Source: Pseudomonadota bacterium (lineage in GTDB: Bacteria; Pseudomonadota; Alphaproteobacteria; Rhizobiales; Xanthobacteraceae). From it: 64,000 nucleotides of DNA. The notes under the pieces are model-generated. The model was not told the DNA's origin, made no database searches, and saw only the letters and a list, made by a program, of their open reading frames with translations. Every line of letters starts with the position of its first letter. Within the stretch, counting starts at the first letter, position 1. Positions 27,079 through 35,093 of the stretch are shown here, piece after piece. The DNA is taken from contig JAEWIX010000011.1 in the NCBI GenBank assembly GCA_023386885.1, forward strand, positions 34,356 to 98,355, given 5' to 3'. The position numbers and the translations under genes were made by a program.

Positions 27079-27948
27079 ATGATCCACGATCTGCTGATCG
27101 CGCCGTTCACGGAATTCGAGTTCATGCGCCGTGCATTGGCCGGCGTCGTGGCACTGTCGCTGGCCGGCGCGCCGATCGGCGTGTTCCTGATGCTGCGGCG
27201 GATGAGTCTGGTCGGCGATGCGATGGCGCACGCGATTCTGCCCGGTGCGGCCATCGGGTTTTTGCTCTCCGGCCTTAACCTGTTTGCCATGACCTTCGGC
27301 GGGCTGATCGCGGGCTTTGCCGTCGCGATCCTGTCCGGCGTCGTCGCGCGCAACACCGAACTGAAGGAAGATGCGGCGCTCGCGACGTTCTACCTCGCAT
27401 CGCTGGCGCTCGGCGTCACGATTGTGTCCATGCGCGGCACCAATATCGACCTGCTGCACGTGCTGTTCGGCAACATCCTTGCGCTCGACGATCAGACGCT
27501 GCTGGTGATCGCGTTCAACGCCACCATCACGCTGCTGACGATGGCGGTGATCTATCGCCCGCTGGTGGTGGAATGCGTCGATCCGGTGTTTCTGCGCACG
27601 GTGAGCCGTGCCGGTGCGCCGACGCATCTCGTTTTCATGGCGCTGGTGGTCATCAATCTCGTCAACGGTTTCCATGCGCTCGGCACGCTGCTGGCAGTCG
27701 GCCTGATGATTCTGCCCGCCGGCATTGCGCGGTTTTGGTCGCGCGATATCACCGGCATGATTGCTGTGGCGGTGGTGAGTGCGGCACTGTCCGGCTATGC
27801 CGGGCTGGTGCTGTCGTATCAAGCCGGGGTGCCGTCGGGACCGGCGATCATTCTGGTTGCCGCTGGACTGTATGTCGTCTCGGTGTTGTTCGGCAGCGTT
27901 GGCGGCCTGTTGCGGCAGTGGTTTCCCGGCCGCCACCTCGAGGCTTGA
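27079..27948 (+). CDS. znuB: Zinc-type ABC transporter permease (ZnuB-like)
   Basis: A 289-residue inner-membrane permease of the ABC-3 family with about eight helices. It opens MIHDLLIAPFTEFEFMRRALAG, and contains RRMSLVGDAMAHAILPGAAIGF, the conserved ABC-3 loop (SL.GDA.aH..lpG). The segment LGVTIVSMRGTNIDLLHVLFGNIL is also typical. It sits between the ATPase and the binding protein with almost no spacing, so one operon is certain. Confidence 0.91.
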   Translation: MIHDLLIAPFTEFEFMRRALAGVVALSLAGAPIGVFLMLRRMSLVGDAMAHAILPGAAIGFLLSGLNLFAMTFGGLIAGFAVAILSGVVARNTELKEDAALATFYLASLALGVTIVSMRGTNIDLLHVLFGNILALDDQTLLVIAFNATITLLTMAVIYRPLVVECVDPVFLRTVSRAGAPTHLVFMALVVINLVNGFHALGTLLAVGLMILPAGIARFWSRDITGMIAVAVVSAALSGYAGLVLSYQAGVPSGPAIILVAAGLYVVSVLFGSVGGLLRQWFPGRHLEA

Positions 27949-27949
27949 A

Positions 27950-28846
27950 ATGCGGTTGTTGCGTGCAATCCTGGCCGCATCGATCCTGTTCGCCAGTCTT
28001 CTGGCACAGGGATCGTCGCGCGCCGACGAGCGCGTCAAGGTTGTGGCTAGTTTCACCATCCTTGCTGATTTCGTTCGCAATGTCGGCGGTGACCGCGTCG
28101 ATGTGGCTGCGTTGGTCGGGTCCAACGCCGATGCGCACGTCTACACGCCGTCGCCAGCGGATGCGAAGACCATCGCTGCCGCGAAACTGGTGGCGGTCAA
28201 CGGGCTCGGCTTCGAGGGCTGGTTGCCGCGTCTTGTGAAATCCAGCGGCGGCACGGCGCGGATCGTGGTGGCGACCGACGGCATCGTTCCGCTGAAAGAA
28301 CCGCCGGGCGGCCACCACAGCGTCGATCCGCACGCCTGGCAATCGGTGCCGAATGCGAAGGTCTATGTCGAGAATATCCGGCGGGCGCTGGCCGAGGTTG
28401 ATCCGGCATCCGCTGACAGCTATCGCGCCAATGCAGAGCGTTATGTCGTCCAGCTCGATGCGCTGGATCGCGACGTCCGCGCGATGGTCGCACAAATTCC
28501 CGAAGGCCGCCGCAAGGTGATCTCGACCCACGGCGCATTCGGCTATTTCGCCGCCGCCTATGGCGTGACCTTCGTTGCGCCGCAGGGGGTGTCGACGGAC
28601 TCCGAGCCGAGCGCGCGCGATCTCGCCCGCATCATCGCGCAGATCCGCAAGGAAAAAATTCCGGCAATTTTTCTTGAAAACATCAGCGATCCGCGGCTGA
28701 TCCGGCGCGTCGCGGCCGAAACCGGCGCGAAAATCGGCGGTACGCTGTATTCCGACAGCCTGACCGACGAAAAGGGCGAGGCCCCCACTTACATTGACAT
28801 GGTCAGGCACAATATTAAGACGTTGCAAGACGCGCTGGATAAGTAG
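27950..28846 (+). CDS. znuA: Zinc-type ABC transporter substrate-binding protein (ZnuA-like)
   Basis: Periplasmic metal-binding lipocluster A-I type receptor, 298 residues, signal MRLLRAILAASILFASLLAQGSSRA. Likely metal ligands are H in NADAHVYTPSPADAK, H in HSVDPHAWQSV, H in STHGAFGYFAAAYG, and D/E near the C-terminus (GTLYSDSLTD). It lacks the long His-rich loop of many ZnuA proteins, having only GGHHSVDPH. The ATG lies two bases after the permease stop. The metal could be manganese from this protein alone; the Zur box argues for zinc. Confidence 0.88.
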   Translation: MRLLRAILAASILFASLLAQGSSRADERVKVVASFTILADFVRNVGGDRVDVAALVGSNADAHVYTPSPADAKTIAAAKLVAVNGLGFEGWLPRLVKSSGGTARIVVATDGIVPLKEPPGGHHSVDPHAWQSVPNAKVYVENIRRALAEVDPASADSYRANAERYVVQLDALDRDVRAMVAQIPEGRRKVISTHGAFGYFAAAYGVTFVAPQGVSTDSEPSARDLARIIAQIRKEKIPAIFLENISDPRLIRRVAAETGAKIGGTLYSDSLTDEKGEAPTYIDMVRHNIKTLQDALDK

Positions 28847-28896
28847 GCAGGTCCTCCCTGTCGTGCCGGCCTGCGTCCCATCCCGCCGGAGTGATC

Positions 28897-29988
28897 ATGT
28901 CCGAAACCACCGCTGAAAAAATCCCCGTGACCGTGCTGACCGGCTATCTCGGCGCCGGCAAGACCACCTTGCTCAATCGCATCCTGTCCGAGAACCACGG
29001 CAAGAAGTACGCCGTGATCGTCAACGAGTTCGGGGAAATCGGCATCGACAACGACCTGATCATCGGCGCCGATGAAGAAGTGTTCGAGATGAATAACGGT
29101 TGCATCTGCTGCACCGTGCGCGGCGATCTCGTTCGCATTCTTGACGGCTTGATGAAGCGCAAGGGCAAGTTCGACGCGATCATCGTCGAGACCACGGGGC
29201 TTGCCGATCCGGCACCGGTCGCCCAGACCTTCTTCGTCGATGAGGACGTGCAGAACAATGCGCGGCTCGATGCGGTGGTGACGGTGGCCGACGCCAAGTG
29301 GCTCAGCGACCGCCTGAAGGACGCACCGGAAGCCAAGAACCAGATCGCCTTCGCCGACGTCATCGTGCTGAACAAGACCGATCTGGTGTCACCGGACGAA
29401 TTGGCGGAAGTCGAAGGTCGTATCCGCGCGATCAATCCCTACGCCAAATTGCATCGGACCCAACGCTGTCAGGTGGCGCTGGCGGACGTACTGGAGCGCG
29501 GCGCGTTCGATCTCGATCGCATTCTCGAACTGGAGCCCGAGTTTCTGGCGGCCGACGAGCATGACCACGATCACGAGCACTGCCACGACGAGAACTGCAC
29601 CCACGAGCATCATCATCACGACCACGATCATCACCACCATCATGATCACGGTCATGGGCACGGGCATGGCATGAAGCACTATCACGACGAGGACATGCAA
29701 TCCTTGTCGCTGCATAGCGACAAGCCGCTCGATCCCAACAAGTTCATGCCGTGGTTGCAGCAACTGGTCGCGACCGAAGGCCAGAAGATCCTGCGCTCCA
29801 AGGGCATCCTTGCCTTCAGCGGCGACGACGATCGCTACGTGTTCCAGGGCGTGCACATGATGCTGGAAGGCGATCATCAGCGCGCGTGGAAGGAAGGCGA
29901 GCCGCGCCAAAGCCGGCTGGTGTTCATCGGCCGCGAACTGCCCGAGCAGACCATTCGCGACGGCTTTGAACGGTGCATCGCGGCGTGA
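28897..29988 (+). CDS. CobW/COG0523 family GTPase, probable zinc metallochaperone
   Basis: A 363-residue G3E GTPase. Walker A is GYLGAGKTT, the metal motif CxCC is in NNGCICCTVRGDL, and the guanine motif is NKTD. A loop of about 37 residues (near 222-258) is almost entirely His/Asp/Glu, suited to holding zinc. The C-terminal CobW domain carries DDRYVFQGVHMMLEG. Such proteins deliver zinc to client enzymes in low zinc. The start is the ATG with GGAG five bases upstream, two codons after an in-frame GTG. It lies 50 bases after znuA, probably in the same Zur regulon. Confidence 0.91.
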   Translation: MSETTAEKIPVTVLTGYLGAGKTTLLNRILSENHGKKYAVIVNEFGEIGIDNDLIIGADEEVFEMNNGCICCTVRGDLVRILDGLMKRKGKFDAIIVETTGLADPAPVAQTFFVDEDVQNNARLDAVVTVADAKWLSDRLKDAPEAKNQIAFADVIVLNKTDLVSPDELAEVEGRIRAINPYAKLHRTQRCQVALADVLERGAFDLDRILELEPEFLAADEHDHDHEHCHDENCTHEHHHHDHDHHHHHDHGHGHGHGMKHYHDEDMQSLSLHSDKPLDPNKFMPWLQQLVATEGQKILRSKGILAFSGDDDRYVFQGVHMMLEGDHQRAWKEGEPRQSRLVFIGRELPEQTIRDGFERCIAA

Positions 29989-31007
29989 GCAAGGCGTTCG
30001 AGTCGTCCGACAATTCGGGCTCCGTCGTTTCGGTGACTGATCGCGTTCGCCCGGTTGAAATCGGTGCGCCGGTCAGTGCCGTGTATTTTCTTGGCGAAAC
30101 CGCCGTGTTTGTCGGTGACGAGGAAACGCTCACCTTCGTCACGGGCAGTGGCGAAGCGGCGCGGCTGCCGATCCACGACGGCGCCATTCTCGGCACCGCA
30201 TCGGATGGCAAGCGGATCGTTTCCGGAGGCGACGACGGCAAGGTGATCGAGATCAAGGCCGACGGCAGCGTCGCGACGCTTGCGACCGACGCCAAGCGGC
30301 GTTGGGTCGACAACGTCGCTCTGCATCCCGATGGCGCGGTGGCATGGTCCGTCGGCAAGACAGCGTTCGTCCGCAGTGCCAAGGGCGAGGAAAAGTCCCG
30401 CGACGTGATCTCCACGGTCGGCGGACTTGCGTTCGCGCCGAAAGGACTGCGGCTGGCGATCTCGCATTACAACGGCGTGACGTTGTGGTTTCCGAACATG
30501 ACGGCGACGCCGGAGGTGCTCGACTGGGCCGGTTCGCATCTCGGCGTCGTCTTCAGCCCCGATAACAAGTTTCTGGTGACCTCGATGCATGAGCCGTCGT
30601 TGCACGGCTGGCGTCTCGCCGATGCGCGTCACATGCGGATGACCGGTTATCCGACGCGCGTGAAGTCGGTGTCGTGGAGTGCGGATGGCAAGTCGCTCGC
30701 AACCTCGGGCGCCGACACTGTCATCCTGTGGCCGTTCGCCAGCAAGGATGGTCCGATGGGCAAGGAGCCCGGCATCCTGGCACCGATGCCGTCGCGCGTC
30801 TCAATGGTGGCTTGCCATCCGAAGCAGGACGTCATGGCTGTCGGCTACAGCGACGGAACCGTGCTGATGGTTCGGATTGCCGACGGTGCCGAGATTCTGG
30901 TGCGGCGAAAAGCCGAGCAGGCAATCACCGCACTAAGCTGGAATGCACAAGGCAGCGTGCTGGCGTTTGCCGCCGCCGATGGCGATGCGGGGCTGTTCAC
31001 GCTGTAG
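29985..31007 (+). CDS. WD40-like beta-propeller protein coupled to the CobW GTPase
   Basis: A 340-residue cytoplasmic protein built of WD40-type repeats: examples are GAILGTASDGKRIVSGGDDGKVI, HLGVVFSPDNKFLVTSMHEPSLHGW, VKSVSWSADGKSLATSGADTVILW and ALSWNAQGSVLAFAAADGDAGLF. I chose a GTG start that overlaps the CobW stop (GTGA), giving translational coupling. No signal peptide is present. It probably scaffolds or partners the GTPase or a zinc client, which is inference from position only. Confidence 0.82.
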   Translation: MSKAFESSDNSGSVVSVTDRVRPVEIGAPVSAVYFLGETAVFVGDEETLTFVTGSGEAARLPIHDGAILGTASDGKRIVSGGDDGKVIEIKADGSVATLATDAKRRWVDNVALHPDGAVAWSVGKTAFVRSAKGEEKSRDVISTVGGLAFAPKGLRLAISHYNGVTLWFPNMTATPEVLDWAGSHLGVVFSPDNKFLVTSMHEPSLHGWRLADARHMRMTGYPTRVKSVSWSADGKSLATSGADTVILWPFASKDGPMGKEPGILAPMPSRVSMVACHPKQDVMAVGYSDGTVLMVRIADGAEILVRRKAEQAITALSWNAQGSVLAFAAADGDAGLFTL

Positions 31008-31080
31008 CATACCCGTCAACGACAGGAACTTTCATCCGTACGTGACGTTACCCCTTGCGTGTAACACAGTGGGTGATCGG

Positions 31081-31413
31081 ATGATGACGCGTGACGAAAG
31101 ACGCCACATCGATCGCCGTGATTTTACAATCACGGCCCTGGTGATTGCGGCCGGTCTGACAGTAACGGGCGCGGCTATGCTGCATTTAACGGTTCGGGAC
31201 GAGCCGCAACACATCGCGCAGGCTCAGACGACACAGCCCAATCAGAACGACAAGACCAACGCACCTGCTGAATCGAAGCCGGGCGGTGCGCGCCCCACCA
31301 CGCCGCCACCGCAGCCGGCGCGGCCCGACGCGGATGCGCAGAACAAGGGCGCCAAGCCGGCGTTGCCGCCAGCGCCTGCGGAAAAATCCGCACCTCCGAT
31401 CGACGCGAAATAG
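31081..31413 (+). CDS. Small membrane-anchored Pro-rich protein, function unknown
   Basis: A 110-residue protein. A charged start (MMTRDERRHIDRRD) leads to one helix (FTITALVIAAGLTVTGAAMLHL) and then a disordered tail rich in Pro, Ala, Gln and Lys to the end. It ends 28 bases before a strong terminator. The composition suggests an inner-membrane anchor with a periplasmic tail. I do not recognise it. Coding status is likely but not certain. Confidence 0.6.
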   Translation: MMTRDERRHIDRRDFTITALVIAAGLTVTGAAMLHLTVRDEPQHIAQAQTTQPNQNDKTNAPAESKPGGARPTTPPPQPARPDADAQNKGAKPALPPAPAEKSAPPIDAK

Positions 31414-31440
31414 CGCGCGGACGTTTGCCGAGTCTGAAAT

Positions 31441-31480
31441 GAAATCGCCCGGCACTCACCGAGTGAGGCCGGGCGATTTC
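31441..31480. terminator. Bidirectional intrinsic terminator between the zinc locus and hss
   Basis: GAAATCGCCCGGC pairs with GCCGGGCGATTTC-like right arm, with CTCAC/GTGAG pairing in between around a CGA loop. The AAAT/ATTT ends give U-rich tails on both strands, serving the plus-strand gene ending at 31413 and the minus-strand gene ending at 31504. Confidence 0.82.
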
Positions 31481-31503
31481 GTTGTTGCAATTGTCGCGTG
31501 GCG

Positions 31504-32949
31504 TCAGCGAACCAAAATGTTCTTGAACTGCCACGGATCGCTGGTGTCGATGTCTTCCGGGAAAAGGCCCGGACGATCCGTCAGCGGCGTCCAGTCGGTA
31601 TAGTAGCCCTTCACCGGGCCAAGATACGGCCTCTGAATTTCCAGCAGCCGATCGAAATCCATCTCGTCGGTTTCGACGATGCCTTCGTTCGGATTTTCCA
31701 GCGCCCACACCATGCCCGCGATCAGCGCAGAGGTCACCTGCAAGCCGGTGGCGTTCTGATAGGGCGCGAGTTTCCGCGTCTCCTCGATGGAGAGCTGCGA
31801 ACCGTACCAATACGCATTGTTGTCGTGGCCGAACAGCAGCACGCCGAGTTCATCGATGCCGTCAACGATCTCGTTTTCATCGAGGATGTGATGCTTCTCC
31901 TGCGCCTTGGCGGCGCGGCCGAACATTTCGTGCAGCGAGAGCACCGCGTCATCTGCGGGATGATAGGCATAGTGGCAGGTCGGCCGATAGATGGCCTTGC
32001 CCGACGCGTCGAACACCGTGAAATAATCGGCGATCGAGATCGATTCGTTGTGGGTGACAAGGAAGCCGTATTGCGCGCCGCGTGTCGGGCACCAGGTGCG
32101 CACGCGCGTGTCGGCGCCGGGCTGCATCAGATAGATCGCCGCGCCGCAGCCGACTTCGTGAGTGTGCGCGTTTTCAGGCATCCACTTTTCGTGGGTGCCC
32201 CAGCCGAGTTCGGATGGCTGCACGCCTTCCGATATGAAGCCTTCCACCGACCATGTGTTGACGAAGACGTCGGGCTCTTTCGGTTTCTTCGCGCGCTGGG
32301 TGTCGCGTTCGGCGATGTGAATCCCCTTGATGCCGGCTTGACGCATCAGGTCGGCCCATTCGGCCCGGCTCTTCGGCTTTGGCGCATTGAGCTTGAGGCC
32401 GGCGGCGACATCCATCAGTGCCTGCTTGACGAAGAACGAGACCATGCCGGGGTTGGCGCCACAGCAGGAAACGGCCGTCGTCGAGCCCGCGGGACGGGCC
32501 TTCTTCGCGGCCAGCGTGTTTTCGCGTAGCGCGTAGTTGGAGCGTGCCTCCGGCCCCTTCGACGCGTCGAAATAGAAGCCGAGCCAAGGCTCGTTGACCG
32601 TGTCGATGTAAAGCGCACCGAGTTCGTTGCAAAGCTCCATGATGTCGGTGGAGCCGGTGTCGACCGAAACGTTGACGCAGAAGCTTTGTCCGCCGCCTTC
32701 GGTCAGCAGCGGGGTCAGCAGTTCGCGGTAATTGTCTTTGGTCAGGCCCTGCTGAATAAAACGCACATTGTGCTTCTCGCAATGCGCCTTGCGGCCTTCG
32801 TCCTTGGGATCGATCACCGTGATGCGCGACTTGTCGTAGTCGAAGTGCCGTTCGATCAGCGGCAGCAATCCCTTGCCGATCGATCCGAAGCCGACCATGA
32901 CGATCGAGCCAGTGATGCGCGCGTGCACGGGCGAAGCGGGTGACGGCAT
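31504..32949 (-). CDS. hss: Homospermidine synthase
   Basis: Cytoplasmic NAD-dependent enzyme that makes homospermidine from two putrescines, the main long polyamine in many Rhizobiales. The 481-residue protein has an N-terminal Rossmann motif (IVMVGFGSIGKGLLPLI) and characteristic stretches such as VDTGSTDIMELCNELGALYIDTVNEPW and SCCGANPGMVSFFVKQALMD. Length matches the family. It lies on the same strand as ornithine decarboxylase, which supplies putrescine, with three small genes between. Confidence 0.93.
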   Translation of the reverse strand: MPSPASPVHARITGSIVMVGFGSIGKGLLPLIERHFDYDKSRITVIDPKDEGRKAHCEKHNVRFIQQGLTKDNYRELLTPLLTEGGGQSFCVNVSVDTGSTDIMELCNELGALYIDTVNEPWLGFYFDASKGPEARSNYALRENTLAAKKARPAGSTTAVSCCGANPGMVSFFVKQALMDVAAGLKLNAPKPKSRAEWADLMRQAGIKGIHIAERDTQRAKKPKEPDVFVNTWSVEGFISEGVQPSELGWGTHEKWMPENAHTHEVGCGAAIYLMQPGADTRVRTWCPTRGAQYGFLVTHNESISIADYFTVFDASGKAIYRPTCHYAYHPADDAVLSLHEMFGRAAKAQEKHHILDENEIVDGIDELGVLLFGHDNNAYWYGSQLSIEETRKLAPYQNATGLQVTSALIAGMVWALENPNEGIVETDEMDFDRLLEIQRPYLGPVKGYYTDWTPLTDRPGLFPEDIDTSDPWQFKNILVR

Positions 32950-33189
32950 TTTACCAGAACTCCAAGGGATCAGGTTGCGATCAAAGGATGATCGAGATGT
33001 GCGAAAGGCCGTGCGGGACGGCTCTGCTCAATGTGTTGAAAACGACAAATGGCCGCGAAAATCAAGGCCAAATGCCGTGGTTGAAATGAAGGACGATGTC
33101 ATATCGCCTTCATAAATCGGCCTCGCGGACGAGGTGGCCGCGAGGCGCGAAGTCGTGTTGCCGAAATTGGTATTCTTCGGCTGAGGTAA

Positions 33190-33597
33190 TCAGTTCACCC
33201 GAACGACGGTGAGTGCGCGCCAGCCGCCGGCGGGCGTCTGGAACTCGATGGTCTGCCCGGCCGACAGGCCGATCAGGGCTGCGCCGATCGGCGTCAGAAT
33301 CGATATCTTGCCGCTGTCGACATCGGCCTCTTCCGGAAACACCAGTGTCACCGTGCGCGTCTGGCCGCCGACATCGTCGCGGAACGTCACCTCGGATTGC
33401 ATGGTGACAACGCCGTTCATCGATTGATCGGTGTCGCGAATTTCTGCGCGGTCGATTTCGCGCGCGAGGAAGTCGGCCGTCGCCGGATATTTTTCGGCGG
33501 CCGCATCGGCGATATTTCGAAGACGTTCGACATCCCGTGCGCTGATGGCGATGTTCGGGAGCCGCGTATGCAGATCTTGATCCATGTCCTTCACCAT
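33190..33597 (-). CDS. rnk: Rnk/GreA-GreB C-terminal domain protein
   Basis: A 135-residue protein with a short helical N-terminus and the GreA/GreB-type C-terminal FKBP-like domain (VTFRDDVGGQTRTVTLVFPEEADVDSGKISILTPIGAALIGLSAGQTIEF). Rnk proteins bind RNA polymerase and affect nucleoside diphosphate kinase, acting as anti-Gre factors in E. coli. A second ATG four codons in is possible. It lies between hss and the Rid gene on the same strand, about 240 bases from hss. Confidence 0.85.
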   Translation of the reverse strand: MVKDMDQDLHTRLPNIAISARDVERLRNIADAAAEKYPATADFLAREIDRAEIRDTDQSMNGVVTMQSEVTFRDDVGGQTRTVTLVFPEEADVDSGKISILTPIGAALIGLSAGQTIEFQTPAGGWRALTVVRVN

Positions 33598-33926
33598 TGG
33601 TTGGTCGTGGGTTGCCGGTCGCAGGGCCGGAAGACATCCTCATACGCAACGACGAATACACGTCGCGTATGACTGTGGGTTTTGGAGTGCAGCGATGTGA
33701 GGAGAGAGCGAAGTCGAAAAGCCTGTCCCGGGACGGCGCATGCGCGCGTCCGCCCGGGCTACCTTCCTGCGATCAGGTGGCCGGCGCGAAGCAATAATCG
33801 TGTTTGGCGCGTGTTCGACATAATGAATTAAAGGTAGGTCTTGCTTGCGATAAGTCAACGCCTTTGGCGCGACATTTTGGCGCGAATGCCTTGAATCGGA
33901 ATTGAGCCGGCGATTTAGGCGTTCAT
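33598..33926. other. Non-coding 329-base gap with a strong hairpin at 33726-33757
   Basis: No convincing gene is seen. At 33726-33757 CCCGGGAC pairs with GTCC(G)CCCGGG around a GCATGC-centred inner stem, giving a long GC hairpin without a T run. AT-rich sequence near 33790-33850 (ATAATGAATTAAAGG) could hold the minus-strand promoter of the Rnk gene. The hairpin could then be a leader structure in its mRNA. This is inference. Confidence 0.35.
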
Positions 33927-34313
33927 TCAGCTTCGGCGCTTTGCCGTGACCTCGATCTCGATCTTCATCTCCGGCTTGAGCAGCGCGGCAACGACCAGCA
34001 GCGTTGCGGCGGGGCGAATCTCGCCGAGATGCTGACCGCAGACCGCGAACACAGCGTCGGCATCGGCCGGATCGACGATGTAGTAAGTCGCGCGCACGAT
34101 GTCGGCCATCGCGAAACCTGCGCCTTCGAGAACGCCGCCGATGGTCTTGAAGCAGTTGGTCGCTTGCGCGGTCGCGCCTTCGGGAAGCGTCATCGTCGTA
34201 TAGTCGTAGCCGGTGGTGCCTGAGACGAACATGAAATCGCCATCGACGACGGCGCGGCTGTAGCCGGCGGTCTTCTCGAACGGCGATCCGGTGGAAATCA
34301 ACTGGCGGGCCAT
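33927..34313 (-). CDS. Rid family (YjgF/YER057c/UK114) protein
   Basis: A 128-residue trimeric-type Rid protein. RidA members hydrolyse reactive enamine/imine intermediates from PLP enzymes; other Rid groups have varied roles. The key arginine for carboxylate binding is in GEIRPAATLLVVAALLKPEMKIEIEVTA. The nearby PLP-dependent ornithine decarboxylase makes an imine-quenching role plausible, but it could also act in amine breakdown. It lies 35 bases after the GNAT gene on the same strand. Confidence 0.86.
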   Translation of the reverse strand: MARQLISTGSPFEKTAGYSRAVVDGDFMFVSGTTGYDYTTMTLPEGATAQATNCFKTIGGVLEGAGFAMADIVRATYYIVDPADADAVFAVCGQHLGEIRPAATLLVVAALLKPEMKIEIEVTAKRRS

Positions 34314-34348
34314 ATCGGTCTTGTCCTTGTATTGGTCGCTGTGAAAAC

Positions 34349-34951
34349 TCAGGCAGCTTGTGTTGTGGCAGCGACCAGCATCTTGCGATGACGTGCACGC
34401 GGACGCCGCGCTTTGGCGCCGGTCGCGACGATCATGCCTGACGCCTCGTCGAGTGCGCCGGGGCGCAGTTCAACGGCCAACAGCCGCTCGCGCTCGAACG
34501 GGCCCGGCAACGCCAGATCGCCGGTCTTGGCGGCGCTGAAGCCGAAGCGCGCATAGTAGTCCGGATCGCCGCGCAGGATCACCGCGCCGTGGCCGCGCGC
34601 CGCTGCTTCGTTGAGCGCATGGCGCATCAGTGCCGCGCCGATACCGAGCTTGCGGCATGACGCATCGACCGCCAGCGGGCCGAGCACCAGCGCCGGAACG
34701 CCCGCGGCGCTGACGTGCCAGAGCCGCACGGTGCCGACCACGCGGCCGTCGTGTTCCGCCGTGAAGGCGAGGCCTTCGGCGGGCACGCGTCCGTCGCGCA
34801 GACGCTGGCAAGTGCGCGCATGTCGGCCTTCGCCGAAGCTCGCATCGAGCAACGCTTCACGCGCGCGAACGTCCGAGGTGCGCTCCGTGCGGATCGCGAA
34901 CGGAGCGGCATCGGAGGAGCGGGCAGTGATCGACTTCCAAACAGCGGTCAT
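34349..34951 (-). CDS. GNAT family N-acetyltransferase in the polyamine cluster
   Basis: A 200-residue acetyltransferase of the COG3153 type. Motif A is LGPLAVDASCRKLGIGAALMRHAL and motif B region is GDPDYYARFGFSAA. The C-terminus is basic (KARRPRARHRKM). Its place between ornithine decarboxylase and the Rid gene suggests it may acetylate a polyamine or related amine; this is inference only. The promoter is unclear. Confidence 0.82.
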   Translation of the reverse strand: MTAVWKSITARSSDAAPFAIRTERTSDVRAREALLDASFGEGRHARTCQRLRDGRVPAEGLAFTAEHDGRVVGTVRLWHVSAAGVPALVLGPLAVDASCRKLGIGAALMRHALNEAAARGHGAVILRGDPDYYARFGFSAAKTGDLALPGPFERERLLAVELRPGALDEASGMIVATGAKARRPRARHRKMLVAATTQAA

Positions 34952-35022
34952 GGCACGTCAGCCCCCACGCGAACGGACCCGAAGTCCGCGGCGTGTTGTC
35001 AGCAAAAGCGTTGTGACGGGAT

Positions 35023-35044
35023 GGAAGCCGGCGCGCCGGCTTCC
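35023..35044. repeat. Perfect 22-base palindrome downstream of ornithine decarboxylase
   Basis: GGAAGCCGGCG followed directly by its exact reverse complement. It lies 50 bases past the decarboxylase stop on the minus strand. There is no T run, so it is more likely an mRNA-stabilising or Rho-associated hairpin, or a binding site, than an intrinsic terminator. Confidence 0.55.
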
Positions 35045-35093
35045 GATGGTTCAAGTCTGAGACGTGCGCTCAGACGGTCCGATCGCGGTGCGA

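Noticed and set aside
26317..28846. Manganese importer instead of zinc
   Set aside because: The binding protein alone allows manganese, but the Zur-type palindrome and the CobW gene favour zinc.
35023..35044. Perfect palindrome as an intrinsic terminator of ornithine decarboxylase
   Set aside because: No T run follows on the minus strand, so it was listed as a palindrome only.
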